Both the position numbers and the translations under genes were made by a program. Below the pieces are notes generated by a model. That model was not told the DNA's origin. It ran no database searches and saw nothing but the letters and a program-made list of their open reading frames with translations. A stretch of 64,000 nt of DNA from Azospirillum cavernae (lineage in GTDB: Bacteria; Pseudomonadota; Alphaproteobacteria; Azospirillales; Azospirillaceae), in contig NZ_QYUL01000006.1 in assembly GCF_003590795.1 (NCBI RefSeq), forward strand, positions 156,840-220,839, read 5' to 3'. This document shows, piece by piece, positions 50,331-59,030 of this stretch (its first letter is position 1; the number at the start of each line of letters is the position of its first letter).

Positions 50331-50456
50331 ATGGACACTCTTCTCGCCATCCTGTTCGCCTGCGTGCTGCTGTTCGCGGCGGTTGTCGTTCTTGTCGCAC
50401 GGCGGGCGAAAAACCGCAAAGGGGCGCTGCCAAAGGACATCTACCCCCACTGGTGA
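50331..50456 (+). CDS. Small single-pass membrane protein, 41 residues
   Basis: The frame MDTLLAILFACVLLFAAVVV then LVARRAKNRKG, ending in LPKDIYPHW, is one long hydrophobic helix followed by a basic cytoplasmic patch. The ATG at 50331 has an AGGA about 10 bases upstream. It lies between two leftward genes, 42 bases from the divergent start at 50289. I see no family for it; small proteins of this form often act as partners of larger membrane complexes. The coding nature rests on the clean helix, the charge pattern and the ribosome-binding site. Confidence 0.55.
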   Translation: MDTLLAILFACVLLFAAVVVLVARRAKNRKGALPKDIYPHW

Positions 50457-50488
50457 ATGCGCCGCCGGAGAGCGCGCCGCATGGCCGG

Positions 50489-51709
50489 TCAGGTGGCTTC
50501 GCTGGTGAGGCCGCCGATCATCGTCATGATTGCGTCCGGCCAACGGACAAGCGCCGTGTAGTAACCCAAGGTGCCGAGTTCACGCGCCAACCCGGTCTTC
50601 AGCGCGGCCTCCGCCTCCGACCGCCGCCCCAACCCCAGGAGGGCCTGGGCCTGGGCGAAATAGGGCAAGCGGAGCGGGATCGGCGAAGCGACGATGCGCT
50701 CCGCCTCGACCAACGCCTCCTTCATCTGGCCGGCGCCGTAAAGACAGATGCTGTGGACGGCCCGGTTGAAAGCCCGGTCGGGCGCCAGCCGTACGCCTTC
50801 GGCGGTGGTCGCAACGGCCTCATCAACCTGTCCGGCAGCCTGCAAGACCAGCCCAAGGAACGGCTTGACGATGAAGAACCGGTCGGTCGGCTTCGTCGCG
50901 GCCAGCCGAAGCCGCTCGACCGCCGCCGCCGTGTCGCCCAGCAATTGGCGGGCAACCCCGGAATAGGCCAGGAAATAGGCGTTCTCGGGATCGCGCGCCA
51001 CCACTTGGTCGCACAGCGCAAGCGCCCCCCCGTAATCCTTGGAGACCAGAAGCATCCAATTCAGACTGTCCCAGGCGTTCATATCGTCAGGCGTCAGCCT
51101 TACGACATGGCGCATGTGGTCGAGCGCCGCGTCCACCGCGCCGTAGTTCCGTTCCCGGGTTCCCAAATAGACGTGGGCATCCAGTATGTCCGGTGAACGG
51201 CGCAGCAGTTGCCGGTAGAGGTCGGTTGCCTCGTCGTCCCGATGCAGGGCGGCGAAGCTGTTGGCCGCCGCGACCAGCAGGCCGAGATGCTCACCGACCG
51301 AATCGGGCCAACGATCCTCGACACCCCGTAGGATGTCCAGCGCCTCCGCCGGTTGGTGACGGTCCAGCGCATCCTCCGCCACTCCAATCAGGGCGTGGTG
51401 TTCGTAATCTGGATCCATCCCCAGAGCGCGGGTGTGCAGAGCATGCGCCTCGTCCGCCCGACCAAGCTGCTCCAGGATCAACCGCAGCCTATGATACGCC
51501 CGGTAGAAGGATGGGCAGGCGTCAATGCTGCGGCGCAACGCCGCCATGCCCGCCTCCGCATCGCCGCCAGCGAGCAGCGCGACGCCCATGTGATAGTGGT
51601 AGTTGGCGAAGGTGTCGGAACGGATGCGTTCCCGCCACCGATCGAAGTCGATACGGCCCACCGTATCCTGGAAGGTTGCGCCTGTTCCGGCGGCAGACGT
51701 GGCGGACAT
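50489..51709 (-). CDS. TPR-repeat protein
   Basis: About 406 residues from the ATG at 51709, chosen because GGAAGT lies just upstream; the ATG at 51721 has none. It is made almost wholly of TPR-like helix pairs (YHYHMGVALLAGGDAEAGMA, YRAYHRLRLILEQLGRADEA, NYGAVDAALDHMRHVVRLTP, YFLAYSGVARQLLGDTAAAV and others, ~34 residues each). There is no signal peptide or catalytic part. It sits between the two Rossmann-TM genes and could hold together a glycan-modifying complex. Its role is inferred from position. Confidence 0.85.
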   Translation of the reverse strand: MSATSAAGTGATFQDTVGRIDFDRWRERIRSDTFANYHYHMGVALLAGGDAEAGMAALRRSIDACPSFYRAYHRLRLILEQLGRADEAHALHTRALGMDPDYEHHALIGVAEDALDRHQPAEALDILRGVEDRWPDSVGEHLGLLVAAANSFAALHRDDEATDLYRQLLRRSPDILDAHVYLGTRERNYGAVDAALDHMRHVVRLTPDDMNAWDSLNWMLLVSKDYGGALALCDQVVARDPENAYFLAYSGVARQLLGDTAAAVERLRLAATKPTDRFFIVKPFLGLVLQAAGQVDEAVATTAEGVRLAPDRAFNRAVHSICLYGAGQMKEALVEAERIVASPIPLRLPYFAQAQALLGLGRRSEAEAALKTGLARELGTLGYYTALVRWPDAIMTMIGGLTSEAT

Positions 51710-51783
51710 CGTGACTTCCATCGAATATTACCGCGAAACGGTAGCATTTCCGGCGCCGGTCCAGCAATGCTTCGAGGGAACGG

Positions 51784-52230
51784 TTATCCCGCCACCGTTC
51801 CAAGAATCAGGACGAGCAGAAGAAGCAGCGCTCCCGCTGCGGCGAACCCGGTCGCCTTCAGCCGCCCGCGTCGCCGCTCCCCGGCCACGGTCCCCCTGTC
51901 CCGGGTGGGGGCCAGATGTTCGACGATGATCGGATAGGCGTTCCACACCCTGCGGAATCCAGCAATCGAGAGTTGTATACTGATTTCCTCCCAATGCTGG
52001 CTGGCGATCACCACTGTGGCGTCGCGGTCGCCGGTGGCGAGAAAAACCGCAGAGGAGAGAACGGGCAAACCGTCCGCCTCCTCCCTCGGGGCGCGATCGA
52101 CGAACGCTGTGACGCGGGCGCGCCCGGCCGCCTCGATCGCCCGCTTGACGATCAGACCGCCGCCGCCGGCTCCAAACAGATAAACCGGCCCAACCGCCTT
52201 CAGGCGCCGAGGATGAGAGAGCGTCTTCAT
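51784..52230 (-). CDS. Small Rossmann-like protein with C-terminal membrane helix (paralogue B)
   Basis: 148 residues. The order is the same as in paralogue A: VYLFGAGGGGLIVKRAIEAA, VTAFVDRAPREEADGLPVLS, VVIASQHWEEISIQLSIAGF, WNAYPIIVEHLAP, a basic linker, and a membrane helix (ATGFAAAGALLLLLVLILG). Its ATG overlaps the stop of the SGNH gene at 52227, so it is co-translated with a hydrolase or acyltransferase. Loss of the acyltransferase part suggests it senses or binds a nucleotide or sugar at the membrane. Function unknown. Confidence 0.7.
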   Translation of the reverse strand: MKTLSHPRRLKAVGPVYLFGAGGGGLIVKRAIEAAGRARVTAFVDRAPREEADGLPVLSSAVFLATGDRDATVVIASQHWEEISIQLSIAGFRRVWNAYPIIVEHLAPTRDRGTVAGERRRGRLKATGFAAAGALLLLLVLILGTVAG

Positions 52231-53480
52231 GTGGGCGCGGTTTCCGAGTCGCTGACACGTGGACGGGGGCTTGGCGCGAGCAGGCCACGGGAGACCAGCG
52301 CCTGGGCGATGGCATCGGCGATGGCGTCGGCAAACGCTGCGGTGTAATGGACGGCATCGACATAAAGCGGTTCAGCGCGCTCGTCCTGAAGATCAGCCAG
52401 CCAGATGAAAGTGTCGCCCATGGGCGAAGCCGCGACCCATTCCGCCATCCGCGCGTAACCCATCCCGGACCGCTCATGCCCGCACAGACCCTGTGTCGGG
52501 TGCATCGCGATGTGATGGCGCAGGTCGTAACGATAACCGGGAACGGGCTGCCAGACGAACACCGCCCTCGTCCCGTTCTCTTCGGACACCCGTTCGATCA
52601 CGTTCTTGTTGAAGAGATAACGGCGGATGACCGCATCAGCCGCCATGGGCGTGAGCGATTCGGTGCGGTAGACGGCGGTCTGTTCCGTCCGTGTCAGATG
52701 GCGGTCGATCAGGCGGTCGATCAGACGGGGAACCGGCAGGCTGTTCCAGAACATGCGCAGAGCATGCCAATTCGGCCGGGAGCCGGTTTCGTCGAGCCCA
52801 CTCCTCGCATGCCGCCGCAAGGCGTCCCGGAAAATGGCTCCGGTCGCCGGAACCCCATCGTGGAAGTAGAAATCATTGAGGCCGTCGAGAAAGATCGCCA
52901 TGTTCGGGATGTAGCCCCGACAGACAAGGTCCAGATATAAAAGCGCTTCCTGCGAGGAGAAATAAGCGCCCCGGCCAAAGTTATAGATCTTCACCTGTTT
53001 CTTGGTCGAACCGGCCAAGGCGTCCTGAAGCCGATTGGCGATGCCGGTCCAATCGGGACCGAAATGCATTGCCGTTGAACCGCCGAAAAAAAAGATCGTG
53101 TACTGATCAGATGGTGGGGGCCAGGGACCTTGCTCCATCACCGGGCGGAAGCCATGCTCGGACATGTTGAGGGTGATGCCCGTGACGGGCGAATGGCGAA
53201 ATTCCACGAATGGCTCGTAGACATACCCGAACCTGTGCATGAGCCGGGTTTCCGCCTCGTACACCGGCCATTGTTCAGCGCTCAGCCGGAACCAGCCAAG
53301 GGCATGAGCCTTTAATGAACCATTGAGGCGCGAAAAAATATCATTCGGGTCGTCCTGAACGAAACGGGGCATTGCCGCGAGTACAGCCAGTGCCGCACCG
53401 TTCAAAAACATCAATGCCACGATAAGATAAACAATGTAGATGCCGATCTGCGCCATGTTGGAAAACACCTTCTTTGCCAT
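52227..53480 (-). CDS. SGNH-hydrolase-like membrane protein
   Basis: 417 residues. An N-terminal membrane helix (IGIYIVYLIVALMFLNGAAL) is followed by a SGNH domain: the block I loop FFFGGSTAMHFGPDWTG (residues ~130-146), block II YNFGRGAYFSSQEALLYLDL, block III LDGLNDFYFHDGV, and the C-terminal DAVHYTAAFADAIADAI with the His that the paralogue at 48758 lacks. It is predicted to work in the periplasm on glycan O-acetyl groups or to carry acyl groups. Translational coupling (ATGA) to paralogue B follows. The two SGNH proteins are only distantly related. Confidence 0.82.
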   Translation of the reverse strand: MAKKVFSNMAQIGIYIVYLIVALMFLNGAALAVLAAMPRFVQDDPNDIFSRLNGSLKAHALGWFRLSAEQWPVYEAETRLMHRFGYVYEPFVEFRHSPVTGITLNMSEHGFRPVMEQGPWPPPSDQYTIFFFGGSTAMHFGPDWTGIANRLQDALAGSTKKQVKIYNFGRGAYFSSQEALLYLDLVCRGYIPNMAIFLDGLNDFYFHDGVPATGAIFRDALRRHARSGLDETGSRPNWHALRMFWNSLPVPRLIDRLIDRHLTRTEQTAVYRTESLTPMAADAVIRRYLFNKNVIERVSEENGTRAVFVWQPVPGYRYDLRHHIAMHPTQGLCGHERSGMGYARMAEWVAASPMGDTFIWLADLQDERAEPLYVDAVHYTAAFADAIADAIAQALVSRGLLAPSPRPRVSDSETAPT

Positions 53481-53494
53481 TCCATGGAATAGCC

Positions 53495-53513
53495 GCCTGA
53501 CGCAGGCTTTTTT
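53495..53513 (+). terminator. Possible short Rho-independent terminator or attenuator
   Basis: The stem GCCTG-ACG-CAGGC is followed by six T. It lies just upstream of the SGNH gene start on the other strand, between divergent genes, and faces right, ahead of the methyltransferase at 53699. It could be an attenuator or chance. Confidence 0.35.
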
Positions 53514-53698
53514 GAATTAGATAGCCCAAGGTTTCCTGCCAATCAACGCGTTTGCCGCGACGGGTGGCGGCTTTCCTGTACGGTTGCCGGGACAGAGAAC
53601 GGAAGCGGAGATCTGGACAGGGGGGATTTCCAAAAAACCGCTGATCGTCTATGGAGTTCCTGGGCGCAACGCGCGACCTTATGCGAGGAGCCGCAAAG

Positions 53699-54685
53699 AT
53701 GTCCACGGCAGGAGCCACCCCCGGCAACACTCCCACCGCCAACTTGGCCGCCGAAGCGGCCGCTTTCGACCAAAGGATCCAGGAGCGCGTGGCCGCTGGC
53801 TTTGTGCCGGACCTACGACGGATGGCGCCTTGCGATTACTTCTACAAAAGCTTCTGGCGGGATCCGCATTTCGCCAACCTGTTCGTGGGGTGGAGCGTTG
53901 ATCGCTACCTGCAACTCTTGAGCGATCGCTGCGGTCCCGGCCAACGCATCCTAGATGTCGGCTGCGGTCCCGGATACGTCTCGCTTGAACTGGCGCGCGC
54001 CGGGCATCACGTCACCGGCATCGACATCTCCGAAGCCAACATCGACATCGCGCGTCAAACCCTGGCGCAGAATCCCTGGCACGAGGGATTCGGCTCGCTC
54101 GACTACCAAATTACCCCGCTGCACGCGGTCAAGGGGTGCTGGGACGTGGTGCTGTTTTCAGTGTCGCTGCACCATATGCCCGATGTGGCGGCGGCGGTCG
54201 CCCACGCCCACACGCTGGTGCGTCCCAGCGGTTGGCTCTTGACGTGGGAGCCGTGCCACGACCGCTTCACCGAACGGGACGCGGCGACCGTGGCGCTGGT
54301 CCGCACCCTTCTCGCGCTTACCGGTCACTGGTATGAACCGGCGGACATCGCCAACCTGACGGACGAGAACAGCCTTGCCGCGCATGTCCGCGATGTATGG
54401 TCGGAGTACGTGTTCGAACGCGACCCGTCCGAACCGGATGGTCAGTCCCCCAACGATCTGGCGGCGGACGGCGCGGCGATCCTGGCCGCCCTACGGGGCC
54501 GCTTCGAAGAGACGGACTTCTTCCCCGGCTATTCCTACATCTACCGCCTGCTGGGCGGTATCCGCGGCGACGCGGCAACGGTCCGGCGGTTGGCCGACGC
54601 GATCACCCTGTTCGACCGGCTGTCGGTTAAGTCTTGGGGGCAAAATCCCAACCATTTCTTCTTCATGGGCCGACGCCGCGACTGA
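53699..54685 (+). CDS. Class I SAM-dependent methyltransferase (~328 residues)
   Basis: Start at the ATG at 53699 with GAGGAG 8 bases upstream; the frame is open from 53651 but those codons look spurious. The SAM site is RILDVGCGPGYVSLELARAG, then HHVTGIDISEANIDIARQTL, and DVVLFSVSLHHMPDVAAAVA, followed by WLLTWEPCHDRFTERDA. A C-terminal ~120 residues (GYSYIYRLLGGIRGDAATVR) makes it larger than a bare methyltransferase. It is the last glycan-related gene before the IS graveyard. The substrate is unknown. Confidence 0.85.
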   Translation: MSTAGATPGNTPTANLAAEAAAFDQRIQERVAAGFVPDLRRMAPCDYFYKSFWRDPHFANLFVGWSVDRYLQLLSDRCGPGQRILDVGCGPGYVSLELARAGHHVTGIDISEANIDIARQTLAQNPWHEGFGSLDYQITPLHAVKGCWDVVLFSVSLHHMPDVAAAVAHAHTLVRPSGWLLTWEPCHDRFTERDAATVALVRTLLALTGHWYEPADIANLTDENSLAAHVRDVWSEYVFERDPSEPDGQSPNDLAADGAAILAALRGRFEETDFFPGYSYIYRLLGGIRGDAATVRRLADAITLFDRLSVKSWGQNPNHFFFMGRRRD

Positions 54686-54701
54686 GCGGACCCTCCCCGC
54701 C

Positions 54702-55102
54702 CGTAATTTCTTCCGTAATGGGCGGTTGGTCGTCAAGCCCCCGAATGGATCATGTCGCCGGTTTCATGCTTCCGTCCGTGGTCAGCACGTGGCCGCCACA
54801 CCATGCGGTCAGAAGGAAGCCGCGAGCCGATCTCACAGAGCGTGACGCCCGTCCGCAAGGGCGGGTTCACCAGCAATTGCCCGGCTTCATCGGATCCTGC
54901 GTCCCGGCGACGGGACCTCGGGCGGCTGGGCCGCTGATCAGCCCGACCGGAAACGGTTTGGTTCTTATGCGGCGGCGGTCTCCTTGCCGAAGCGGAAGTC
55001 GGCGCCCCCCACATCCGGTGGCGGACAGTGGCCAGCTTGCGCGCCAAGGCGACCTTGGCGCGCATCATGCCGCAGCGCTTGGCCACGTCCAGCGCCCAGC
55101 GC
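54702..55102 (-). mobile_element. IS110-family 3'-end fragment, left copy
   Basis: On the minus strand this encodes the C-terminal part of an IS110/IS1111-type transposase (ALDVAKRCGMMRAKVALARK, then LATVRHRMW) and ~260 bases of non-coding 3' end. A shorter G run puts it out of frame after RMW. It is an inverted copy of 56407-56810, nearly identical over about 400 bases, with small differences. The rest of the element is absent. It ends where the IS256 terminal repeat begins. Confidence 0.75.
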
Positions 55103-56406
55103 GAGAGTGTCAGGAATTCCGTGTGTGGCCGGGCGGTTGACCAATTTCAGGCCATAGCCCAGGTGAAGCGCTCACCGAAGAGGATGGCGAGCTGGGCCTT
55201 GGCCATGCACCACTCACGCGTCGGCATGGTCCGCTCTTTTTCGGTTCAGTTCAAGACCAGGAAGAACAGCTTGATGGCGGCTTCGTCGGTCGGGAAATGG
55301 CCCTGCGCCCGCACCGCTCGCCGCAGCTTGGCGTTGAACGGCTCGATGGCGTTTATGGTGTAGAGGATGCGCCGCACCTCGGCTGGAAAAACATAGAACG
55401 GCACGACCTCACTCCAGGCCCGCCGCCAGATTTGGCCGATGGCCGGGCATTTCGGCCCCAGGGGCTGTCCTCGAAGGCGGTGAGCGCGGCCTCTCCGGCG
55501 GCGGCATCGATGGTCCGGTAAAGGTCCTTCAGCGCGGTGGCGACCGCCTTCCGGTCCTTCCACGATACGAACTCAAGGCTGCCGCGCAACAGATGCACGA
55601 TGCAGCTTTGGACCAGCGTGTCGGGGAAGGCGGCGCGGATGGCGTCGGGGAAGCCCTTCAATCCATCGACCACCGCCAGCAGGATGTCCTCGACGACGCG
55701 GTTCTTCCGCTCGTTCATCACCCGCAGCCAGAACTTGGCGCCCTCGTTCTGTTCCAGCCAAAGACCCAGCACCTCCTTGGCGCCGTCGGCACGCACGCCG
55801 AGGGCGACATGGACCGCCTTGTTGCGAACCAACGCTGCGCGGGCTTACGCCGCCTTCGGCGACGGTCCTGCTCGCCATCGCGGATCTTGACGCGCAGGGC
55901 GTCGAAGAACACCAGCGGGTAGACCGCGCCTCCAGCGGCCGCGCCTGCCAGCTGACGGTCTCGTCCAGCACGGCGTCGGTCACCGCGCTGATCAGGTCGG
56001 GCGACACCTCCACCCCATACAGCTCGCGCAGGTGGCCGGTGATCTCCCACACGCTCATGCCGCGCACGTACAGCGACACGATCTTGTCGTCGAAGCCGGG
56101 AAACCGGCGCTGGTACTTTGCGATCAGTTGCGGGCCGAAGCTGGCCCGGCGGTCCCGTGGGATCTCCAGTTCCAACGCTCCGGCGCCGGTCAGCACCGTC
56201 TTGCGACCGTAGCCGTTGCGGCTGTTGCCGGCCTCCGCCTCGCTGGCCAGATGATGGTCCATCTCGGCGTTCAAGGCGCGCTCGCTCAGCGCCTTCTTCA
56301 GCCCGTCCAGCAGGGCGTCCGGTATGACAGGCGGTTTGCGACGGGCCATTCGAGGTCTCCTTCTTCCTCAGTATGCCCGGCCACACACGGAATTCCTGAC
56401 ACTCTC
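55103..56406 (-). mobile_element. IS256-family element flanked by inverted IS110-type ends
   Basis: The ends share a ~32-base inverted repeat (GAGAGTGTCAGGAATTCCGT and on to GGCCGGGC) at 55103-55134 and 56375-56406. Between them lies a ~1.2-kb transposase pseudogene (55147-56349). The flanking IS110-type sequence is also inverted, so there is no ordinary target duplication. Boundaries come from matching the two ends by eye. Confidence 0.7.
55147..56349 (-). pseudogene. IS256-family (Mutator-type) transposase, multiply frameshifted
   Basis: Beginning at ATG 56349 the product reads PVIPDALLDGLKKALSERAL, MDHHLASEAEAGNSRNGYGR, KTVLTGAGALELEIPRDRRA and FDDKIVSLYVRGMSVWEITG, which fit IS256 transposases. 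The frame then shifts to YPLVFFDALRVKIRD, then to NKAVHVALGVRADGAKEVLG and LRVMNERKNRVVEDILLAVV, and shifts again before YVFPAEVRRILYTINAIEPF. An in-frame TGA at 55246 precedes the final AKAQLAILFGERFTWAMA. At least three frame changes make it inactive. Confidence 0.9.
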
Positions 56407-56810
56407 GCGCTGGGCGCTGGACGTGGCCAAGCGCTGCGGCATGATGCGCGCCAAGGTCGCCCTGGCGCGCAAGCTGGCCACTGTCCGCCACCGGATGTGG
56501 GGGGGGGGCGCCGACTTCCGCTTCGGCAAGGAGACCGCCACCGCATAAGAACCAAACCGTTTCCGGTCGGGCTGATCAGCGGCCCAGCCGCCCGAGGTCC
56601 CGTCGCCGGGACGGAGGATCCGATGAAGCCGGGCAATTTCTGGTGAACCCGCCCTTGCGGACGGGCATCACGCTCTGTGAGATCGGCTCGCGGCTTCCTT
56701 CTGACCGCATGGTGTGGCGGCCACGTGCTGACCACGGACGGAAGCATGAAACCGGCGACGTGATCCATTCGGGGGCTTGACGACCAACGGCCCATTACGG
56801 AAGAAATTAC
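56407..56810 (+). mobile_element. IS110-family 3'-end fragment, right copy (with possible bridge-RNA region)
   Basis: The frame from 56402 reads LSRWALDVAKRCGMMRAKVA, then LARKLATVRHRMWGGGADFR and a TAA at 56546, the end of an IS110/IS1111-type transposase. After it come ~260 non-coding bases up to 56810. IS110-family elements carry a guide (bridge) RNA in a non-coding end, and in the IS1111 group this is downstream of the transposase. Whether these 260 bases still encode one is untested. Confidence 0.7.
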
Positions 56811-56881
56811 CAAGCAAACGCCACCTCACCGAAGACGATCAGGACCATCGCCGAATTTGCAGCATCTTAACGGACGCTATC
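56811..56881 (+). mobile_element. Orphan IS256-type right end
   Basis: The last 39 bases (to GGACGCTATC at 56881) match the right terminal repeat of the element at 8200-8542: both read GAATTT, then C-x2-CA-x-CTT, then ACGGACGCTATC. A short frame (TIRTIAEFAAS then stop) looks like its transposase tail. The left part is gone, cut by the IS110-type fragment. Confidence 0.65.
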
Positions 56882-57038
56882 GAAATCGCTGCCCAATTGA
56901 GCCAGTGGCGGAGTCACATTGACAGAATCAATGCGGAGTGATATTGGTCCCCGCAAAATCAGGGTCCAACCAAGAATTACATTGTTGCTATCTTGGTGAT
57001 CTCTGAAGAGGCAAAAATCTTATTGTTATGAGAGAACT

Positions 57039-57961
57039 ATGAAATTCCACATGCACACAGAGGTCACCTCCATCGTCGAAAATTCCATCTTTATAACGGG
57101 TGGATCACGCTCTGGAACGACGATGATGAGTCGTCTCGTGAATTCTCTGTCGAATGTGGAAAATTTTTTGAACATCCTTTTGTTTACCTTCATTTTTATC
57201 TTATCGATAAAATCGAGGAGAGCGCTTGGCGCTTTCAGTTGGAAGGATTCCTAGTCGAAGAGTTGATGCTACAAGCAATGTGTGGGCGGATTCTCAATTT
57301 CAATTCGCATGATGATTCTTGGGTTTTCCATGGTCGTCCACGCGAGGAAATCGAAGCTCGAATGGCGCGGACTTGGCGCCGACAGGAAGCGTTCCCGCTC
57401 ATGCTTGATCGCAGACTTGCATTCAAAATGCCGGAAATGCTTCCGCAGCTTGATCGTTTAAAGATGTACTACCCCAACATGACATCCTTGGTTATGTTGC
57501 GACGCCCAGAAAGCGTGATCTCTTCAGTTATGAAGAAGGGCTGGTATTCGGACGATCAGATGCAGGGTATAAATGGGGAGTTTATCTTTAAGACTGGATA
57601 CAGCAAGAGAATTCCACCTTGGGTTCCCGACGGAATGGAGGAGAAATATATTGCAATGCCTGAAGTTGAACGGGCAGCTTTCTGCTATATTCTCCAGTAT
57701 GAAAATCTAATATCTCGCAAAGACTGCGTGGTTGTTGATTACGATAAGATGATGCTTGATCCATATAATTATTTTTCTGCGGTGTGCGAACGAATTGGAT
57801 GCAGCTTTGGATCTCTGACGAATGAAATAATTCAAAGTATTCGAGAGCCGTCTAAAGACAGATCTGTTGAAGTCAATATGATTACTCCTGAGTATCGTCA
57901 AAAATATCTGACGTTTATGAGACATGCCGAGCGCTTGCCATCAGATAAACGATTACTTTAA
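57039..57961 (+). pseudogene. Sulfotransferase-family protein, frameshifted, low GC
   Basis: From the ATG at 57039 the first frame reads FITGGSRSGTTMMSRLVNSL, the 5'-phosphosulfate loop of PAPS-dependent sulfotransferases (GSRSGTT). At a T6 run (about 57162) the sense moves to a second frame that continues FEHPFVYLHFYLIDKIEESA, then the later MTSLVMLRRPESVISSVMKK, the 3'-phosphate Arg/Ser region, and VVVDYDKMMLDP, to the stop at 57961. With the frame corrected the product would be about 307 residues. The DNA is clearly AT-richer than the rest and lies between mobile elements, so it was probably acquired by transfer. One base insertion or deletion, or a sequencing error, explains the break. 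Confidence 0.8.
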
Positions 57962-58330
57962 GAGTCTGTTCGACAGCCTGTACAGTGGGGAACTCGTCGG
58001 AGTGGCATGGTGCCCATAGCGATCAGAATCATGCCGCCTGACACATCGATGCGTCGTTTGAAATCGCGGACCAATCGTCTCGAACGTGTCATCCATCTGA
58101 AAATTCGCTCGACAACCCATCGTCTTGGCAGAAGCTTGAAGCCCAAGTTCAGCATCGGTGCGTTTGACGATTTCGATCGTGAAGTCGAGGTGGGCGGCTT
58201 TGTCCATTAATTCTACTATGCCATAGAGTGCGCAGTTGATGGCGGCAGGGACATCGTTGGAGATTTCGAGCGAGCATCCGGACGATAGCGATGCGCAGGG
58301 TGGCAATGGACGTCGGGACATGGCCTTCAA
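57958..58330 (-). pseudogene. IS5-family transposase C-terminal fragment
   Basis: The minus strand holds the end of an IS5-type transposase in two frames: HLDFTIEIVKRTDAELG, then after a shift LGFKLLPRRWVVERIFRWMT followed by RSRRLVRDFKRR, the usual PRRWVVERTF...R...F motif. It stops at 57958. The N-terminal catalytic half is missing. It abuts the 3' end of the sulfotransferase. Confidence 0.8.
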
Positions 58331-58390
58331 GACAGAGCGGCGGAACTCGGGTCAGTACATTATTGGGACTCAGATATACGGTAGGGCGCC

Positions 58391-58966
58391 CTACCCCGGC
58401 AGCATCGCTTGGCGATGGGCGGCGATGAGACGCGAGACGGTCGCTTCACTGATGTTGTAGAGGCGAGCCATCTGCGCCGCCGTCCGCCGTCCGGATAGGA
58501 CGTTGTCGATGACATCCGCCTGCTGGACGGGATTGAGCTTGTGCCGGCGGCCTCCAATTCGGCCTTCCGCCCGCGCCGCCGCCAAGCCGGCCCGGGTCCG
58601 TTCCCGGATCATGGCGCGCTCGAATTCGGCGAAGGCGCCGACCATCTGCATCATCATGCGGCCGGCGGGGATCGTGGTGTCGACGGCCTCGGTCACCGAA
58701 CGGAAGCCGGCGCCCCTCTCCTCGATCCGGTCCAAGATCGCCAGCAGATCCTTCAACGACCGTGACAGCCGGTCGAGCTTCCAAACCACGACGACATCCT
58801 CGGTCCGGATCTGGTCGAGCAGGCGGTGCAACTCCGGCCGATCCCAGCAGCCGCCGGACGCGGTCTCTTCGAAGAAGCGCTCCACCCCGGCCTGGGTCAA
58901 GGCGCGGCGTTGAAGGGCGGTGCTCTGGTCGTCGCCCTTGGAGACCCGGAGGTAGCCGAGAAGCAA
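58391..58966 (-). CDS. Serine recombinase/resolvase (Tn3 type)
   Basis: 191 residues. The N-terminal resolvase domain begins LLGYLRVSKGDDQSTALQRR with the catalytic Ser in RVSK, then VVVVWKLDRLSRSLKDLLAI with the conserved DRLSRS, and AFAEFERAMIRERTRAGLAA. The C-terminal ~45 residues are a helix-turn-helix (QMARLYNISEATVSRLIAAH). The frame appears complete. It would invert or resolve cointegrates at a res site. No Tn3 transposase is in the window, so it is an orphan. Confidence 0.9.
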   Translation of the reverse strand: MLLGYLRVSKGDDQSTALQRRALTQAGVERFFEETASGGCWDRPELHRLLDQIRTEDVVVVWKLDRLSRSLKDLLAILDRIEERGAGFRSVTEAVDTTIPAGRMMMQMVGAFAEFERAMIRERTRAGLAAARAEGRIGGRRHKLNPVQQADVIDNVLSGRRTAAQMARLYNISEATVSRLIAAHRQAMLPG

Positions 58967-59030
58967 GGTGCCACCCTTTCACAAACGTCCGTTTTTGGAA
59001 GCGTATCGCGCTTCCCGAGCGGGCTTGACG

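Noticed and set aside
56840..56961. Frame reading LTEDDQDHRRICSILTDAIE then IAAQLSQWR
   Set aside because: It first looked like the tail of an unknown gene, but the DNA is the terminal repeat of an IS256-type element matching 8504-8542, so the frame is incidental.
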